From a virus, in IMG/VR virus record IMGVR_UViG_3300042922_000432, positions 1 through 32,173 of that record: a DNA stretch of 32,173 nt, one strand, 5' to 3'. The translations under genes and the position numbers were made by a program. Every line of letters begins with the position of its first letter. Positions within the stretch are counted from its first letter, which is position 1. Shown here piece by piece: positions 8,591 to 17,653 of this stretch. The notes beneath the pieces are model-generated. The model worked only from the letters and a program-made list of their open reading frames with translations, was not told the DNA's origin and made no database searches.

Positions 8591-11500
8591 ATGGCAAGTT
8601 CACTTCATAATCATACTGATTTTTCAGTATTAGATGGATTTTCCCATCCAGAAGAGTATCTTATTCAGGCAAGTAAAATTGGTTTAAAAGCATTTGCGGT
8701 GACAGAGCACGGAAATCAATACGGTTGGTGCTATTTTGATAAGTTAAAGAAGAATTATCCAGATGTAAAAGTTATCTATGGAGTAGAATTATATGAATGT
8801 TTTGATATAGATATTAAAGATCAAGACAGTAAATACTTCCATTTAATTGCATTAGCAAAAAATGAAAAAGGAAGAATAGCTTTAAACGAAGTAATTACTA
8901 AAAGTAATTTTGAAGGATTTTATTACAAACCTAGAGTTGACTTAGAAATGTTAAAGCCATATGCGGATAACATGGTTATTCTTTCAGCTTGTTTGGCATC
9001 AAAGATAGCGAGAGAATCTGATTACAAAAAGTGTGTTGAATATGTAAATGAATATAAAAGCATATTTCCACACTTTTACCTTGAAATGCAGAGTCATAAA
9101 ACTATAGACCAAGAAAATTATAATAAGAAAATACTTCAGTTATCACATGAAACTAATACAGGTTTTGTAATAACAACTGATAGCCATGCAGCAACAAAAG
9201 AAGATTTATATTATCAAGCGAGACATGTGCAAATTGCAAGAGATGATGATACTTTAACTGAATTGTATGATGATTGTTACGTTCAGACAGATGAAGAGAT
9301 ACATAGTATTATGGACATACAGATTGGAAGAGATAATGTTAATATTGGAATTCAAAACTCTGATATTATAACTGATTTGATTGAAGATGTTAACATGCCG
9401 TTTCAATCACCACAATTACCTACTTTTCCATTACCAAACGGATATGACGATAACTATTCTTACTTAATAGATTTATGCAATAAAGGTTGGACTATAAGAG
9501 GTATCAATAAGTTATCGGACGAAGAACAAAGTGTTAGAAAGAAAAGACTTGATTATGAATTAAGCGTTATTCACCAAATGGGTTTTGATGGTTATTTCTT
9601 ATTCGTATGGGACTTTATTAAATGGGCAAGAGAAAATGATGTATATGTTGGTGATGGTCGTGGTTCTGGTGGTGGTGCTATTGTAGATTATCTACTTGGA
9701 ATATCAGAACTTGATCCAATTAGTTATAATCTTATTTTTGAAAGATTCTTAAATCCAGAGCGTATATCAATGCCTGATATTGATACAGACTTCTCAGATA
9801 GAGAAAAAGTTGTAAGATACTTAACTGAAAAATATGGTGAAGATAAAGTATGCCAAGTTATTAATTTTTCATATATTACGCCTTGTGTTGCAATAAATGA
9901 TGTAGGAAGAGTATTAGGAATTCCATATAATGTATGTAAAAAGATTAGTAAAAAGTTTGTATATGAAACATTTGAAGAATGTGTTTCAAATAATCCAAAT
10001 CTATATGAAGAATTTATTGATTATAAAGAATTATTTGATATAGCAAGTAAGATTAGTGGTCGTGTCAGACAAGCATCTATCCATGCTGGAGGAGTTGGTA
10101 TTGTTGATACTAAGATTACAGACTATATGGGAATGAAAGTTGGTAGCAAAGGCGAACATGTAATTCAAGTAGACAAAAAGGTTATAGAAGACATTGGAAT
10201 TATCAAGTTTGACCTTTTAGGATTGGCTACAACATTAAATACAATTAAAGACACAATTAAATATGCAAATATTGACAACTGGGAAATAGATATAAATAAT
10301 CCAGAGTTCTTAAATAACAAAGAAATGTATGAATTATTGTGTTCAGCCGATGTTAACGGAGTTTTTCAGGTAGAATCACAAGGAATGAAGGATTTATTAA
10401 TAAGATTACAACCATCTAACCTAGAAGATGTATCCGCTGTATTAGCTTTGTATAGACCAGATAGTATGGGTGCTTTGGATGAATATATTGAATGTAAACA
10501 TGGAAGAAAAAAAGTAAGTTATATTCATCTAGATATGAAGCCTATTCTTGAAAGTACATATGGTTGCATGATTTATCAAGAACAATTAATGGATATTGTT
10601 AGAGTATTTGGTGGAAGAACATATGGTGGTGCTGATAAATTTAGAAAAGCAATTGGAAAAAAGGATATTGAATTAGTTAAATCAGAATCGGCAAAACTAT
10701 ATCAAGAAATAATTGATAATGGCTACGGTGAAGAGATAGCAAAACAAATTAGCGATGATCTTTCCACAAAAGGGGGCTATTTATTTAACAAATCGCATTC
10801 TGCTTTGTATTCGGTTCTTACATTGAAAACGGCATATTTAAAGAAGAAATATCCAGTCGAGTTTTTCTGTGCATTATTAAATCAGAAACGTGATGATTAT
10901 GGTGCTTTAAATAAATACATACTTGACGCAAAAAACTTTAATGTAGAATTACTTCCACCTCATCTTAATAAATCTGAAAGAGGATTTAAAGTAGATAACA
11001 GTAAAATATTATTTGGACTAGAAGCCATAAAAGGAATCGGAGAAAAATTTGTTGATTCATTAATCGAAGAAAGAAATATTGATAAGTTTGAAAACTTTAC
11101 AAACTTCTACGAGAGAATGAATCCATCAAATGCAGTTGTAATAGCATTAGTTAAGGCTGGTGCAATTCCATGTAAAAACAAAAGAAACTTCTTATTACAA
11201 TTTGCAAGCAAACAATTTGAAAAAAAACCATATAAAGCAGTCGTATCTTTACCAAAATTATCAGTATTAAAAGAAAAATATGGAATTGATACTGATATTA
11301 TTAAGGACAAAGACAAGCGGTTAGAACTATATAATATCGAAAAAGAGAAAGAATACCTTGAATTGCAAGATGATAAATACAAAAAATCAATGGAAGAGTT
11401 TAATGAAAAGTATTTGCAAAATGAACAGTTTTGGGAATTTGATGCACTATCAGTATTTATTAATGACAATCCTTTTGTTGAAGCTTATAAATATATTGAA

Positions 11501-11797
11501 ACACCTTTCGATGAAGTAGAAGAAGGTAGTAAAGGCTTGGTAGTAGGTATTATTGCTAATATACAGAAGAAGAAAGACAGAAATGGTAAACAGTTTGCTT
11601 TCTTATGGATGTATTCGGCATTTGGATTAATTGAAGTAATATGTTGGCATACACAATATAAACAGTACGAAGATTTAATTAAGCGTGGAAATCAGATTGC
11701 TATGCTATGTAACAAGAGTGATGAAAAAGCCGTTATTAAAGAAATGAAGACATATAAGCAATGGTTGGAAGATAGAAAACTAACTAAGCTATTGTAG
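8591..11797 (+). CDS. dnaE-like: DNA polymerase III alpha subunit, DnaE type
   Basis: This 1068-residue C-family replicative polymerase copies the phage genome. The N-terminal PHP domain keeps its metal-ligand pattern (SLHNHTDFSVLDG, VTEHGN, IYGVELYE, TTDSHA) and may still act as a proofreading nuclease. The polymerase core has GDGRGSGGGAIVDYLLG, the catalytic pair in PDIDTDFSD (Asp396, Asp398), HAGGVGI, and the third Asp near 541 in IKFDLLGL. A helix-hairpin-helix segment (LEAIKGIGEKFVDSL) and a C-terminal OB fold (VVGIIANIQKKKDRNGK) follow. It lacks an inserted DnaQ exonuclease, so it is DnaE rather than PolC. The length is close to that of cellular DnaE. Start ATG follows GTAGGTGATATAA. 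Confidence 0.95.
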   Translation: MASSLHNHTDFSVLDGFSHPEEYLIQASKIGLKAFAVTEHGNQYGWCYFDKLKKNYPDVKVIYGVELYECFDIDIKDQDSKYFHLIALAKNEKGRIALNEVITKSNFEGFYYKPRVDLEMLKPYADNMVILSACLASKIARESDYKKCVEYVNEYKSIFPHFYLEMQSHKTIDQENYNKKILQLSHETNTGFVITTDSHAATKEDLYYQARHVQIARDDDTLTELYDDCYVQTDEEIHSIMDIQIGRDNVNIGIQNSDIITDLIEDVNMPFQSPQLPTFPLPNGYDDNYSYLIDLCNKGWTIRGINKLSDEEQSVRKKRLDYELSVIHQMGFDGYFLFVWDFIKWARENDVYVGDGRGSGGGAIVDYLLGISELDPISYNLIFERFLNPERISMPDIDTDFSDREKVVRYLTEKYGEDKVCQVINFSYITPCVAINDVGRVLGIPYNVCKKISKKFVYETFEECVSNNPNLYEEFIDYKELFDIASKISGRVRQASIHAGGVGIVDTKITDYMGMKVGSKGEHVIQVDKKVIEDIGIIKFDLLGLATTLNTIKDTIKYANIDNWEIDINNPEFLNNKEMYELLCSADVNGVFQVESQGMKDLLIRLQPSNLEDVSAVLALYRPDSMGALDEYIECKHGRKKVSYIHLDMKPILESTYGCMIYQEQLMDIVRVFGGRTYGGADKFRKAIGKKDIELVKSESAKLYQEIIDNGYGEEIAKQISDDLSTKGGYLFNKSHSALYSVLTLKTAYLKKKYPVEFFCALLNQKRDDYGALNKYILDAKNFNVELLPPHLNKSERGFKVDNSKILFGLEAIKGIGEKFVDSLIEERNIDKFENFTNFYERMNPSNAVVIALVKAGAIPCKNKRNFLLQFASKQFEKKPYKAVVSLPKLSVLKEKYGIDTDIIKDKDKRLELYNIEKEKEYLELQDDKYKKSMEEFNEKYLQNEQFWEFDALSVFINDNPFVEAYKYIETPFDEVEEGSKGLVVGIIANIQKKKDRNGKQFAFLWMYSAFGLIEVICWHTQYKQYEDLIKRGNQIAMLCNKSDEKAVIKEMKTYKQWLEDRKLTKLL

Positions 11798-11810
11798 AAA
11801 GGAAATATAA

Positions 11811-14054
11811 ATGGCAGAACAATTAAAGTTTAAAATAGTTCCACAGTTAGAGAGATTTTATTCTGACGATTCATCTTATGGTGTTTATGTATTTCATACC
11901 ATGGATGATATTCCAGAATATGATTTAGTACCTGATAATCCATTTGATAGTAATACAAATGACAACTTAAAAATGAGTATATTAGCAGGTAATATGCAAC
12001 ATTTATTTATCGGTTCAGAATATGAAATTACTGCTGTTATGGAATACAACTCAAAATATAAATCTTATCAATATAAACCTATTGGGGCTATTACTGCAAT
12101 AGCTCCAAGGAGCGAGGATCAACAAAGAAAGTTCTTGTCTTCGTTAATTACAAGTAAACAATGTGATATATTAATGGAGACATATCCAAATATAGTAAAT
12201 GATATTATTGATGGAACTGATAATGTAGATTTATCATTGTTACATGGTATTGGTGAGTATACATATAACAATATTAAAGAAAAAGTTTTGGAAAATTATA
12301 TAATATCAGACATACTTGTTTTACTTCAGCCACTTGGAGTTAGTTTTAAAATGATAAAAAAGTTATTAATGGACGAACCAAATCCTGCATTATTAAAAGA
12401 GAAACTATTAGACAATCCATATATAATGACAAGGATAAGAGGGCTTGGATTTAAAACAGTAGACCAATTGGCATTAAAACTTAACCCAGACTTACGAGTA
12501 TCAGCAAAGCGAACATATGCATTTTTAAGTTATTACTTTGAAGAAATGGGAAATAATCAAGGACATACTTGGATAAACATAAATGCTTTAGAAAATACTA
12601 TTGTAGATAATATTAATGAATGCTTGGATGTTTATAAAAGTATCATAGAAGAAGAAAAAGAACATGAAAGGATATTACACTTTGATGGCGATAAGGTTGG
12701 TTTGGCAAGATATTATCAATTAGAGGTAAATATATATGATGTGCTAAAAGAACTAAATACATTTAAAAAACTTTCAGTCACAGATGAAGATATAGAAAAT
12801 GGTATACAAGAAGCGGAAAACGAACAAGGATTTCCACTAACTGATGAACAAAAAGATACTGTAATTAAATCACTTAATGATAATGTAGTTGTAATTGCAG
12901 GAAAAGCAGGAACAGGAAAATCAACTATATCAAGAGCATTATTAAAAATATACTCAAAGGCAAATTATTCGATTTCAACATGTGCATTAAGTGCCAAAGC
13001 AGCACAAAGAATTATTGAAGCAACAGGTTATCAGTCATCAACTATTCATAGATTACTTGGGGTATCACCAAAAGGAGGATTTGAACATAACCATAGTAAC
13101 CCATTACCATGTGATGTACTTCTTGTAGATGAGTGTTCTATGATAAACTCAAGTATATATTATTCCTTAGTTAGTGCAATAAGAGAAGGTAAAAAGATTA
13201 TCATGTGTGGAGACAATAGACAGCTTCCACCTATAGGATATGGTAATATATTCAGCGATTTATTATTAAAAACTGATGTTATAAGTGTTCATCATTTAAC
13301 AAAAGTATTAAGACAGGCAGAAAAGTCAGGAATACTTTCTGATGCAAACAAAATTAGAGAAGGTATTTCACCAATTACTCAACCAGAGTTAAAAATTGTT
13401 ACTGGTGAATTACAAGATATGACGTATATGTTTCGTGATAATAGAGAAGGATTACAGAATATTGCAGTAAATACATATTTAAAAGCGATTGAACAAGATG
13501 GTATGGATGAGGTTGTTATTATTACACCTAGAAGAAATAATTGCTTGAATAGTGCAGAAGAAATAAATATCAAGTTAAGCGATTTGTTATTGCATGATAA
13601 AAATGTAAAAATGAGACTTGGTAAGAAAGATTATCTTATTGGCTCAAAGGTAACTCAAACAGAAAATAATTATGAAAAGAATGTATTCAACGGAGAGGTT
13701 GGATATATTACCAGTATTAAAGAAGTCCAACAAGGTAAAGAAAAGAAAATAGTATTTACTGTAGATTATACGATGAATGATAATATTAAAACTATTGAAT
13801 ATTCTAGAAATGAATTGGATCAATTAGATTTGGCATATTGTGCTACGTGTCATCGTTTACAAGGTAGTGGATATAAAACAGTAATAATTATAATTGATAT
13901 GACACATTACACTTTGTTAGATACATGTTTATTATATACAGCAATTACTAGGGCAAAGAAAAGATGCTTATTATTAGCAGAACCAAAGGCATACCAGATG
14001 TGTATTGAAACTAATAAAAGTCAGAGTAGACAGACATGGTTAAAATATCTTTAA
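11811..14054 (+). CDS. recD2-like: RecD2-like SF1B DNA helicase
   Basis: This 747-residue superfamily 1 helicase moves 5'-3' on single-stranded DNA. The N-terminal part carries tandem helix-hairpin-helix segments typical of RecD2/TraA proteins (LLHGIGEYTYNNIKEK and IRGLGFKTVDQLALKL). The motor has Walker A GKAGTGKST at residues 364-372, Walker B LLVDECSMI, motif III CGDNRQLPPIGYGN, and near the end CHRLQGSGYKTV and LYTAITRAKKRCLLL, the motif V/VI region. It is the last gene of the replication operon, 13 bases after the polymerase gene, and the promoter/hairpin cassette at 14065 follows directly. It may assist replication restart or recombination. Confidence 0.92.
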   Translation: MAEQLKFKIVPQLERFYSDDSSYGVYVFHTMDDIPEYDLVPDNPFDSNTNDNLKMSILAGNMQHLFIGSEYEITAVMEYNSKYKSYQYKPIGAITAIAPRSEDQQRKFLSSLITSKQCDILMETYPNIVNDIIDGTDNVDLSLLHGIGEYTYNNIKEKVLENYIISDILVLLQPLGVSFKMIKKLLMDEPNPALLKEKLLDNPYIMTRIRGLGFKTVDQLALKLNPDLRVSAKRTYAFLSYYFEEMGNNQGHTWININALENTIVDNINECLDVYKSIIEEEKEHERILHFDGDKVGLARYYQLEVNIYDVLKELNTFKKLSVTDEDIENGIQEAENEQGFPLTDEQKDTVIKSLNDNVVVIAGKAGTGKSTISRALLKIYSKANYSISTCALSAKAAQRIIEATGYQSSTIHRLLGVSPKGGFEHNHSNPLPCDVLLVDECSMINSSIYYSLVSAIREGKKIIMCGDNRQLPPIGYGNIFSDLLLKTDVISVHHLTKVLRQAEKSGILSDANKIREGISPITQPELKIVTGELQDMTYMFRDNREGLQNIAVNTYLKAIEQDGMDEVVIITPRRNNCLNSAEEINIKLSDLLLHDKNVKMRLGKKDYLIGSKVTQTENNYEKNVFNGEVGYITSIKEVQQGKEKKIVFTVDYTMNDNIKTIEYSRNELDQLDLAYCATCHRLQGSGYKTVIIIIDMTHYTLLDTCLLYTAITRAKKRCLLLAEPKAYQMCIETNKSQSRQTWLKYL

Positions 14055-14064
14055 AATAATAACA

Positions 14065-14079
14065 AATAATAATAAACAA
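14065..14079 (+). repeat. AATAATAATAAACAA repeat, left flank of promoter cassette 1
   Basis: Exact 15-base copy shared with 27059, 30954 and 31483. It lies 4 bases before the -35 box of the promoter at 14084. A second copy lies on the other side of the hairpin, at 14175. Confidence 0.75.
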
Positions 14080-14083
14080 GATG

Positions 14084-14112
14084 TTGACAACACACTTAAC
14101 CTGTGGTAAGAT
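14084..14112 (+). promoter_or_regulatory. sigma-A-type promoter for the ligase operon
   Basis: A perfect -35 box TTGACA (14084-14089) and a -10 box TAAGAT (14107-14112) are separated by exactly 17 bases. Transcription would start near 14119 and run into the ligase gene at 14218. The -10 box lies inside the left arm of the inverted repeat at 14098-14157. Confidence 0.8.
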
Positions 14113-14160
14113 TATTTCAGACGGAAGAGAAAGGCTGAATTAATAGTATCACAGGTTTTT
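14098..14160 (+). terminator. terminator-like hairpin overlapping promoter 1
   Basis: Arms of 23 bases (14098-14120 and 14135-14157) match at 19 positions plus one G-U, around a 14-base loop, followed by TTTTT (14156-14160). It would end read-through transcription coming from the replication operon. RNA started at the promoter lacks nearly all of the left arm and so could not form it. This suggests an insulator that stops upstream transcription and starts anew. The reading is inferred from sequence only. Confidence 0.55.
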
Positions 14161-14174
14161 ATTACATAATAGAG

Positions 14175-14188
14175 ATAATAATAAACAA
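14175..14188 (+). repeat. ATAATAATAAACAA repeat, right flank of promoter cassette 1
   Basis: A 14-base copy preceded by G, the same form as at 431 and 31084. It lies between the hairpin and the ligase ribosome binding site and is followed by a degenerate AATAATATTAAACAA. Confidence 0.7.
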
Positions 14189-14217
14189 TAATATTAAACA
14201 ATGAAAAGGAGAAAGAA

Positions 14218-15498
14218 ATGAAAGAAGTAGTAAGAATTTTTAAACAGATTCAAGAAACAAGTGGTAAGAATGACAAGGAGAGAATTATTAGAGAGAATAA
14301 AAATAACGAGTTGTTCAAAAAAAGTCTCGTATTTTTACTCGATGGAAATGTGACAACAGGTATTAGTAAAGCTAAGATTGAAAAAAGGTTGGATATTGTA
14401 AATCATATTACAATTGATAAAATGGATTTTGAATTGTTAATGGATTATATTCAAGACAATAACACTGGTAGAGATAGTGATATTTCAATAGTGCAGTCAT
14501 TTATTGATAATCAACCAGACGAATATCGTGAGTTTTATGAACAGATGATTACTAAAAGTATTAAGTTAGGAGTAGATTACAAAACAGTAAATAAGGCAAT
14601 TCCAAACTTAATTGAGACTTGGGAAGTTCAACTTGGATCTGGTTTTGATAAGCTAAAATTAAAGAATAACGAATGGTTTTCACTTAGTCAGAAGTTAAAT
14701 GGAAACAGATGCTCATTCTATAAAGGTAAATTAATCAGTAGACAAGGTAAACAGTTTAAAGGATTTCAGCATATTATTGATGATATTATTGCCTGTGGAC
14801 TTGAAAATAAGTTTATCGATGGTGAATTAATCAGAAAGAATACCGATGGATTGTCAGATGGAGAGAATTTTCGTATTGGTACTGGAATTATTAATTCTGA
14901 TGCAGAAACAAAAGAAGAAATTAAACTAGTGATTTTTGATATGTTTTCTGCTGAACAGGTAAAGAATAAAGTTTCAGATTGCACATATAAAATCAGATAT
15001 GAAAATAATATTAAACCATTAAGAGAAGAAATCGAAAAGAAAAACTTACATAATATTGAAGTAGTAAAAGTAGTTTACCAAGGAACAGACCAATCACAAA
15101 TTAATAAGTGGTTAGATTATGCAGTAGAACACGATTGGGAAGGACTTATGATTAATAAGGATGCAACGTATAAATGTAAAAGAACCACTGATTTAATCAA
15201 GGTAAAAAGATTTTATGAATGTGATGTTAAGTGTATCAGAGTGGAAAAAGGAGATGGTAAGTATTCTAATACACTAGGTGCTATTGTAGTTGATTATAAA
15301 GGATTTGAAGTTAATACTGGAAGTGGATTTACAGATGAACAAAGAGATTATTATTGGAATAATCCTGATGATATAGTAGGTAAAATTGTAACTATAAAAT
15401 ACAAAGAGGAAACTCATAATAAAAATGGTGGAACTTCAATCCAATTTCCAATTTTTCAATGTGTTAGATTTGACAAAACAGAAGAAAGTTATAATTAG
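14218..15498 (+). CDS. ATP-dependent DNA ligase
   Basis: This 426-residue enzyme seals nicks using ATP. Motif I with the adenylated Lys159 reads KLNGNR, a variant of KxDGxR with Asn in place of Asp. Motif III/IIIa is FIDGELI and LVIFDMF, motif IV EGLMIN and motif V LIKVKRF. A C-terminal OB-fold follows (GAIVVDYKGFEVNTGSGF). Phage ligases of this type replace the NAD-dependent host enzyme. It is the first gene after promoter cassette 1 and is set apart from the main replication operon, so its expression may be timed separately. Start ATG follows AAAAGGAGAAAGAA. Confidence 0.92.
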   Translation: MKEVVRIFKQIQETSGKNDKERIIRENKNNELFKKSLVFLLDGNVTTGISKAKIEKRLDIVNHITIDKMDFELLMDYIQDNNTGRDSDISIVQSFIDNQPDEYREFYEQMITKSIKLGVDYKTVNKAIPNLIETWEVQLGSGFDKLKLKNNEWFSLSQKLNGNRCSFYKGKLISRQGKQFKGFQHIIDDIIACGLENKFIDGELIRKNTDGLSDGENFRIGTGIINSDAETKEEIKLVIFDMFSAEQVKNKVSDCTYKIRYENNIKPLREEIEKKNLHNIEVVKVVYQGTDQSQINKWLDYAVEHDWEGLMINKDATYKCKRTTDLIKVKRFYECDVKCIRVEKGDGKYSNTLGAIVVDYKGFEVNTGSGFTDEQRDYYWNNPDDIVGKIVTIKYKEETHNKNGGTSIQFPIFQCVRFDKTEESYN

Positions 15499-15510
15499 GA
15501 GGTATATTTA

Positions 15511-16236
15511 TTGGGTAGATTTATTGATTTAACTGGAAAGACTTTTGGAAGATTAAAAGTTATTTCAAAAACTAATGAAAGAACTAAAGATGGTTCAGTT
15601 ATTTGGGATTGCATATGCGAATGTGGTAACAAACACAAAACCTATAGCACATTACTGTTGAGTGGACAATCAAAATCCTGTGGTTGTCTTCAAAAAGAAA
15701 TTGCAGCAACATATTGTAAAAATAATTATAAAAAATATAATACATATAACTTAACCGGTGAATACGGAATAGGATATACATCTAAAGATGAAGAATTTTA
15801 TTTTGATATTGACGATTATACTAAGATTAAAGATGTGTGTTGGTGTGTAAGCGTAAATGGATATTTGGTTGGGTATATAGACGATGTTATGGTTAGTATG
15901 CATCGCATTATTAAAAATCCATCAGATGATAGCGACGTGGATCATATTAATCACAATAAATTAGATAACAGAAAAATTAATTTAAGAGAATGTACAAGAA
16001 GTCAAAATTTAATGAATAAAGATATAGGATTAAATAATACAAGTGGATACAAAGGAGTATATTGGAGCAAAAATTATAAGAAATGGGAAGCTAGAATATT
16101 TGTTAATAATAGTCAGATGTTATTAGGTTATTATGATAGTTTTGATGAGGCTGTACAGGTTAGAAAAGAAGCAGAAGAACAGTATTTTGGAGAATATAGT
16201 TATGATAACTCAATGAAATTGTCAAGCAATTTCTAA
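15511..16236 (+). CDS. HNH endonuclease with zinc knuckle and AP2-type domain
   Basis: A 241-residue probable free-standing homing-type endonuclease. The N-terminal part (IDLTGKTFGRLKVISK, then CICECGN and SCGCLQKE) is the zinc-binding targeting region often attached to phage HNH enzymes. The nuclease core reads MHRIIKNPSDDSDVDHINHN with LDNRKINLREC, matching the HNH_3 His, His and Asn layout. The C-terminus (SGYKGVYWSKNYKKWEARI) is an AP2-type DNA-binding fold. The TTG start lies 8 bases behind AGGAGG. It sits just after the ligase gene; no intron boundary is evident there. Such genes are mobile, so its role here is probably selfish. Confidence 0.88.
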   Translation: MGRFIDLTGKTFGRLKVISKTNERTKDGSVIWDCICECGNKHKTYSTLLLSGQSKSCGCLQKEIAATYCKNNYKKYNTYNLTGEYGIGYTSKDEEFYFDIDDYTKIKDVCWCVSVNGYLVGYIDDVMVSMHRIIKNPSDDSDVDHINHNKLDNRKINLRECTRSQNLMNKDIGLNNTSGYKGVYWSKNYKKWEARIFVNNSQMLLGYYDSFDEAVQVRKEAEEQYFGEYSYDNSMKLSSNF

Positions 16237-16276
16237 TAAATTCGGTTTTTGATGCAGAATTAAGAAAGGAGAAAAC

Positions 16277-16570
16277 ATGAATAAATTTTTAGAAAACATA
16301 GATGAAATATTTGAAGCATTATATGGAGATAAATATTCAGATGATAGTGGTGAATTATTTTCATCAGAATACAAATGGGAAATAGAGAATATGAACAATA
16401 ATTATATCGAGTATTTAAGGGCTATTAGTAACGCTTCGCTTTCTGTATTAGAATCAGAATTAGCTCACTTCTTAGTTTATATAGAATATATGCATATAGG
16501 AAATGATCATCTGGTTCGTAATAATGTTGATATCAGGAAACTAGAAACTGTAGCATTAAAGTTACTATAA
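16277..16570 (+). CDS. hypothetical acidic helical protein
   Basis: This 97-residue protein starts at ATG behind AAAGGAGAAAAC. It is acidic and mainly helical (FLENIDEIFEALYGDKYSDD, SNASLSVLESELAHFLVYIE). No Cys pairs, membrane segment or catalytic motif is seen. It opens the cluster of small genes that follows the HNH gene, and no family is recognised. Confidence 0.6.
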   Translation: MNKFLENIDEIFEALYGDKYSDDSGELFSSEYKWEIENMNNNYIEYLRAISNASLSVLESELAHFLVYIEYMHIGNDHLVRNNVDIRKLETVALKLL

Positions 16571-16603
16571 AATCTGTCATTGGTTAAGAAAAAAGGGGGT
16601 ACA

Positions 16604-16897
16604 ATGAAAACTAGTCAAGAAGAAAGACTTAAAATGACACATGACGAGTTGGTTAGGGCTATATGGTTATTGGATGAAATATTAGAAAACTATGAATGGA
16701 TAATGTGTTCTGATAGACTTCCTACGATGAAGGAAGTACAGCGTAATGATTGCAGGTTTATAGTAACAGATGGGAATAGAGTATATGAAGATTGTTTTGA
16801 TTATATGGCTGACGGATATATTGAACCTAAATGGATATATAGTATGTCATGCCAGCCTACTCATTGGATGAATATGCCATCTAGACCTTTAAAATAG
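16604..16897 (+). CDS. DUF551-like small phage protein
   Basis: This 97-residue protein has the hallmarks of DUF551: a central WIMCSDRLP followed by a variable stretch with FIVTDGNRV, a Trp, and a closing HWMNMPSRPLK. In the family these correspond to WIPVSERLPE and HWMPLPxPP. DUF551 proteins are common in phages and have no established function. An N-terminal helix (EERLKMTHDELVRAIWLLDE) precedes the domain. The ATG at 16604 is preferred because AAAAAAGGGGGT lies 4 bases before it; an in-frame TTG further upstream has no such site. The gene is followed by a 197-base noncoding stretch. Confidence 0.75.
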   Translation: MKTSQEERLKMTHDELVRAIWLLDEILENYEWIMCSDRLPTMKEVQRNDCRFIVTDGNRVYEDCFDYMADGYIEPKWIYSMSCQPTHWMNMPSRPLK

Positions 16898-16913
16898 TAA
16901 AAAAATTAAATGT

Positions 16914-17031
16914 TTGGGAAATATACGCAGGAAGGAGTCTTCTAACATACGTGTTAGGCTTTGGGAATCTATAGGACAGTGGGGCGTATACAGTCTACTT
17001 TGAAAGAGAAGCGTTTTGGGTTTGGGTAGAT
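16914..17031 (+). ncRNA. candidate structured RNA between small genes
   Basis: This gap is visibly richer in G and C than its surroundings. TATACGC (16922-16928) pairs with GCGTATA (16984-16990), enclosing CTAACA-TACG-TGTTAG, a 6 bp stem with a UACG tetraloop. A second domain pairs GTCTACT (16993-16999) with GGTAGAT (17025-17031), allowing G-U at the ends. TTTGGG recurs at 16914, 16962, 17015 and 17021. No known ribozyme or riboswitch core was recognised, and no T-arm is present, so it is not a tRNA. It could be a small RNA, a 5' leader element of the next gene, or a decayed coding remnant. Confidence 0.4.
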
Positions 17032-17094
17032 AAAAAAGAAATAAAATGTGTAAATAAAAGAGATATTTTATCAGTTTATTAGAAAGGAATAATA

Positions 17095-17610
17095 ATGGAT
17101 AGATTAACAAATAGAAACTATAACGACATTATTAAATGTCAAGATTGTATTGAAGAGAGTAATTGCTATGAAAACTCATGTGGTCAAATAGAAAAGGCAA
17201 TACATAAATTAAGAGATTATGAGAACTTAGAATGTGACGGGTTACTTTTAAAACTTCCATGTAAAGTTGGAGATGTTATATACATAGTTACAACCTGCAA
17301 AACTTTTCCACCTAAATTAGACGGAACAATGTGGGATTCTGATGGTGGATTTGGAACAGCCACAGGATATTATTGCCCATATGAAGACTCAAATTTATGT
17401 CCATTTATCAATTGTGAAGATCCAGATTGTAGCTATCACGAAAATGAACTTGGAATATTTGAAGATGTAGTGTGTCACATATGTATTGAAGAAGATAAGA
17501 TGTGGTTTGTTTGCGAAAATTCTAATGGTTGGGAATTAAGTGATTTTGGTAAAACAATATTTTTAGCTAGAAAAGGAGCTGAATTAATGTTAGTAAAAAC
17601 AAAACAATAA
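17095..17610 (+). CDS. Cys-rich phage protein with FGKTIFL tail
   Basis: This 171-residue protein has 15 cysteines, including CQDCIEESNCYENSC at the N-terminus, CPYEDSNLCPFINCEDPDC in the middle and CHIC later, which look like metal-binding knuckles. It contains LPCKVGDVIYIV and ends in DFGKTIFLARKGAE. This layout (LPCKVGDxVYxI, then FGKTVFLTREEAE) recurs in small phage proteins of Clostridia with no known function. The gene at 19238 is a paralog in the second half. Start ATG follows AGAAAGGAATAATA. The candidate structured RNA lies just upstream. Confidence 0.75.
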   Translation: MDRLTNRNYNDIIKCQDCIEESNCYENSCGQIEKAIHKLRDYENLECDGLLLKLPCKVGDVIYIVTTCKTFPPKLDGTMWDSDGGFGTATGYYCPYEDSNLCPFINCEDPDCSYHENELGIFEDVVCHICIEEDKMWFVCENSNGWELSDFGKTIFLARKGAELMLVKTKQ

Positions 17611-17620
17611 GATTGATGTT

Positions 17621-17638
17621 ACCGACATTAAAGTCGGT
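17621..17638 (+). other. hairpin just upstream of the YopX-like gene
   Basis: ACCGAC and GTCGGT pair perfectly over 6 bp around ATTAAA, ending only a few bases before the GATAGGAG ribosome binding site. It lacks a T-run. It may separate translation of the two flanking genes. Confidence 0.35.
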
Positions 17639-17653
17639 CAGATAGGAGATAAA

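Noticed and set aside
15511-16236. Group I or II intron around the HNH endonuclease gene
   Set aside because: The flanking ligase and following gene are each complete, and no intron core or split exon is visible.
16922-16990. Possible tRNA: a 7 bp outer stem with about 55 bases inside
   Set aside because: No GTTC-type T-arm, no D-arm and no anticodon stem in the right places; kept only as a generic structured RNA candidate.
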